Assembly: GCA_902783745.1 (NCBI GenBank)
Contig: CACZRY010000060.1
Location: 1 to 6,593, forward strand
DNA length: 6,593 nt
DNA from: an uncultured Erysipelotrichaceae bacterium
GTDB lineage: Bacteria; Bacillota_I; Bacilli_A; Acholeplasmatales; Anaeroplasmataceae
Direction: 5' to 3'
Shown: positions 4,906-6,593 of the stretch, one piece after another
Layout: every line of letters starts with the position of its first letter
Position numbering within the stretch: the first letter of the stretch is position 1
Notes under the pieces: generated by a model
What the model was told of the DNA's origin: nothing
Databases searched by the model: none
The model's input: the letters and a program-made list of their open reading frames with translations, nothing else
Made by a program: the position numbers and the translations under genes

Positions 4906-6159
4906 TTATAATTTGTTAACTAATACTTTTTTTAATTTAGCGAATCTTGGAAGTCCATCTTCTAATGGAGCTTTTTCATCGCCTTGGATTAATGGAAGTG
5001 CATAATCAATGAAATCCTTAGTTAATCCTGTACCATCTTTTGTAATCCATTCAAGTGGTACAGTTTTTTCAGCGTTTGCAACTTCTTGAAGAGGTACTTT
5101 GATGTATTCACATGAATATTTACCATCTTTAATAACTCTCTTAAATCCAATCATATAATCTGTAACACCAGAAACTGCAGCTTTAACAGCTTCACTTCCT
5201 GCCATAAATGCTTCTTCAACATCTACTTTAGATGCAAGATGTTGTGCACATCTTTGAAGAAGTGAGAATTCAATTGCTCTAACTTTAACTCCAAGCTTTT
5301 CTTTTAATTGCTCAGCTAATACCTGTGCAGTACCACCTAGTTGTTTATGACCGAATGCATCAGCACTAATGTTATCTGATACAAGCTCTGGTACATACTT
5401 ACCATCCTTAGTTTTTACACCTTCAGATACAGCAATTAAAACCTTGCCGTTATTTTCTTCGTATTTCTTTTTAACATCACTAAAGAATTTATCTAAGTCA
5501 AATGGAATTTCTGGTAAATAGATTAAATCAGGTCCCATTCCCTTATATGATGCTAATGATGCTGCAGCTGTTAACCAGCCTGCATTTCTACCCATTACTT
5601 CAACAACACATACGATTGGTGTATCGTATACTGTTGCATCACATTTGATTTCCATCATTGATGTTGCAACATATTTTGCTGCAGAAGCATAACCAGGGCA
5701 ATGATCTGTTACTGCTAAATCATTGTCAATTGTTTTAGGAACACCCATACAGAAGCACTTATAATCATTATTCTTAAAGAATTTAGAAATCTTGTTACAA
5801 GTATCCATTGAGTCATTTCCACCATTATAGAAGAAATAACGAATATTATATTTCTTAAATACTTCTAATAGTTTTTTATAATCTGTATCATCAACATTAA
5901 CATCTTTAAGTTTATATCTTACAGAGCCTATAGTTGATGATGGTGTAGTCTTTAATAATTCAAGTTCCTTCATATCTTCTTGGTTAATATCATAGAATTC
6001 TTCATTTAAAATTCCTTTGATACCATGCATTGCACCATAAACTCTAGTGATATTTGGTTGATTTAATGCTTCAATAAAAACACCTGCAGCACTTGCGTTA
6101 ATAACTGATGTAGGTCCTCCTGATTGACCTATAATTGCTGCGCCTTTTAATTCATTCAT
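4906..6159 (-). CDS. pfp: 6-phosphofructokinase, pyrophosphate-dependent type
   Basis: A 417-residue cytoplasmic enzyme phosphorylating fructose 6-phosphate to fructose 1,6-bisphosphate; the PPi type works reversibly in glycolysis and gluconeogenesis. It starts with the phosphate-binding IGQSGGPTSVINAS (residues 10-23). The donor-specificity motif is GGNDS at 113-117: ATP enzymes have GGDGS and classical PPi enzymes GGDDS. PKTIDND (141-147) has K142 where ATP enzymes carry glycine, and the catalytic base is D145. MGRNAGW (189-195) and the sugar-binding EGV segment follow. Lysine in PKTIDND and aspartate in the second variable position of GGxDS are the marks of PPi use, and the length fits that group rather than the roughly 320-residue ATP enzymes. 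Asparagine in the first position is unusual. Start: ATG at 6159-6157, with AAAGGAGA (6173-6166) 6 bases away. It has its own promoter and terminator. The donor is inferred, not proven. Confidence 0.93.
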   Translation of the reverse strand: MNELKGAAIIGQSGGPTSVINASAAGVFIEALNQPNITRVYGAMHGIKGILNEEFYDINQEDMKELELLKTTPSSTIGSVRYKLKDVNVDDTDYKKLLEVFKKYNIRYFFYNGGNDSMDTCNKISKFFKNNDYKCFCMGVPKTIDNDLAVTDHCPGYASAAKYVATSMMEIKCDATVYDTPIVCVVEVMGRNAGWLTAAASLASYKGMGPDLIYLPEIPFDLDKFFSDVKKKYEENNGKVLIAVSEGVKTKDGKYVPELVSDNISADAFGHKQLGGTAQVLAEQLKEKLGVKVRAIEFSLLQRCAQHLASKVDVEEAFMAGSEAVKAAVSGVTDYMIGFKRVIKDGKYSCEYIKVPLQEVANAEKTVPLEWITKDGTGLTKDFIDYALPLIQGDEKAPLEDGLPRFAKLKKVLVNKL

Positions 6160-6167
6160 AAAAAATC

Positions 6168-6189
6168 TCCTTTATACATCCTTTATACA
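6168..6189 (-). repeat. Exact 11-bp tandem duplication carrying the ribosome binding site
   Basis: TCCTTTATACA occurs twice head to tail (6168-6178, 6179-6189). On the minus strand this is TGTATAAAGGA repeated, so the phosphofructokinase leader has two identical AAAGGA sites. The proximal one, 6 bases from the ATG, is well placed; the distal one lies 11 bases further upstream and could act as a standby site or be a replication-slippage scar. Confidence 0.75.
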
Positions 6190-6199
6190 TTGCATGTAT
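6185..6199. repeat. Short inverted repeat in the phosphofructokinase leader
   Basis: ATACAT (6185-6190) and ATGTAT (6194-6199) are perfect 6-base arms around TGC, between the predicted start site and the duplicated ribosome site. It could be a weak hairpin or a small operator; this length arises easily by chance in AT-rich DNA. Confidence 0.4.
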
Positions 6200-6209
6200 C
6201 TTTAAGATT

Positions 6210-6238
6210 ATTTTAGTTGTTATTCAAATTAAAGTCAA
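6210..6238 (-). promoter_or_regulatory. Sigma-A promoter of the phosphofructokinase gene
   Basis: On the minus strand, TTGACT (6238-6233), a 17-bp spacer and TAAAAT (6215-6210): one mismatch to consensus in each box. The predicted start is near 6203, with a leader of about 44 bases holding the inverted repeat and the duplicated ribosome site. Confidence 0.8.
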
Positions 6239-6307
6239 GGACTTGCATCATAAAGTATTAATATATTAACTTTCATTATAGTTTCATAAAAATTAGTAAA
6301 ATTTATA

Positions 6308-6316
6308 TGTTATACT
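6308..6316 (+). promoter_or_regulatory. Extended -10 promoter of the right-edge gene
   Basis: TGTTATACT (6308-6316) is an extended -10 element: TGn directly before TATACT. No good -35 box lies at 16-18 bp; TTTCAT (6282-6287) is 23 bp away, too far. The start would be near 6323, giving a leader of about 29 bases. TATAC (6311-6315) and GTATA (6321-6325) also make a short inverted repeat here. Confidence 0.55.
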
Positions 6317-6351
6317 ATTTGTATAGCTTATAAAGAATTGTGGAGGTTAGT

Positions 6352-6593
6352 ATGGAATATAAAAAATTAAGAATTACATTTGATTACAAAGATAAAGATA
6401 GATTTTATAGGGTGTTATTAGTTAAACCTAATATTTCACTTGTTGATTTAGGTTGTGTAATTTTAACTTCATTAAGAAGTGATTTTTCACATTGCTTTTA
6501 TTTTAAAGATAAAGATAAGAATTATAACCCTAAGGTATTTATGGAGGATTTTGTTAGGTCTAATGATTTATTAATGAATGATTATACATTAGA
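6352..6593 (+). CDS. pRiA4b ORF-3-like family protein, 3' end cut by the window
   Basis: Eighty codons are visible from ATG 6352, preceded by a strong GGAGG (6342-6346) at 5 bases. This gene runs off the right edge. The opening KLRITFDYKDKDRFYRVLLVKPNISLVDLGCVILTSL, then DFSHCFYF, resembles the N-terminus of the pRiA4b ORF-3 family (Pfam PRiA4_ORF3; also named IS1096-passenger TnpR-like). Members share a basic YR/WR pair, a strand of the VLLV type, LxDLxxVI and a histidine followed by aromatic residues. The function of the family is not established, and the mobile-element name reflects where it was first seen. No transposon ends are visible here. The assignment rests on pattern memory over 80 residues, so it is moderate. 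Confidence 0.7.
   Translation, partial: MEYKKLRITFDYKDKDRFYRVLLVKPNISLVDLGCVILTSLRSDFSHCFYFKDKDKNYNPKVFMEDFVRSNDLLMNDYTL

Noticed and set aside
1..6593. CRISPR array, tRNA or rRNA genes, or a complete insertion sequence
   Set aside because: No regularly spaced repeats, no tRNA-like cloverleaf and no transposase were seen on either strand.
1..6593. Mycoplasma-type code with TGA as tryptophan
   Set aside because: All genes end at TAA where their families end, Trp is encoded by TGG, and no in-frame TGA is needed to complete any protein.

Overview
The window is AT-rich low-GC Gram-positive DNA, with strong Shine-Dalgarno sites, sigma-A-type promoters, AGA/TTA/GAT/AAT-rich codon use and TAA stops. 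Tryptophan is encoded by TGG and no TGA falls inside a gene, so the standard bacterial code fits. The gene set is ferrous iron uptake, a thioredoxin-reductase homologue without a recognisable NAD(P)H site, and a phosphofructokinase with a pyrophosphate-type signature. This suggests an anaerobic, fermentative Firmicute, perhaps a gut Erysipelotrichia- or Clostridia-like lineage. That placement is inference; no marker gene fixes it.

Layout. Bases 1-2407 hold feoB, the GTPase-permease for Fe2+, with its 5' end outside the window. It overlaps by one base (TAATG) a 68-residue one-helix, cysteine-rich protein of the FeoB-associated type (2407-2613). A clean intrinsic terminator (2615-2640) ends this operon. 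Next is a MerR-type regulator (2727-3698, GTG start) behind a compact control region. That region has two possible promoters and a perfect 16-bp palindrome lying in the spacer of one and just after the start site of the other. The regulator looks mosaic: its DNA-binding end is about 40% G+C and the rest about 17-28%.

After a hairpin terminator, a consensus promoter (TTGACA-16-TATAAT) drives a monocistronic thioredoxin-reductase-like flavoprotein (3930-4787). A near-perfect 24-bp palindrome sits over its predicted transcription start. The protein keeps both FAD motifs and the CATC redox pair but lacks the usual NADPH-binding loop, which points to the ferredoxin-linked class. It converges with a pyrophosphate-type phosphofructokinase on the minus strand (6159-4906), and each gene has its own terminator in the 118-bp gap. 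The phosphofructokinase promoter diverges from a gene cut by the right edge (6352 onward) that resembles the pRiA4b ORF-3 family.

The genes do not form one pathway. Iron uptake, ferredoxin-linked thiol redox and PPi-saving glycolysis are each typical of strict anaerobes, but each unit has its own promoter and terminator. No CRISPR array, tRNA, rRNA or complete mobile element was seen. The points most worth a second look are the flavoprotein's missing nucleotide site, the 101-residue acidic insertion in FeoB, and the mosaic regulator with its palindromic operator.
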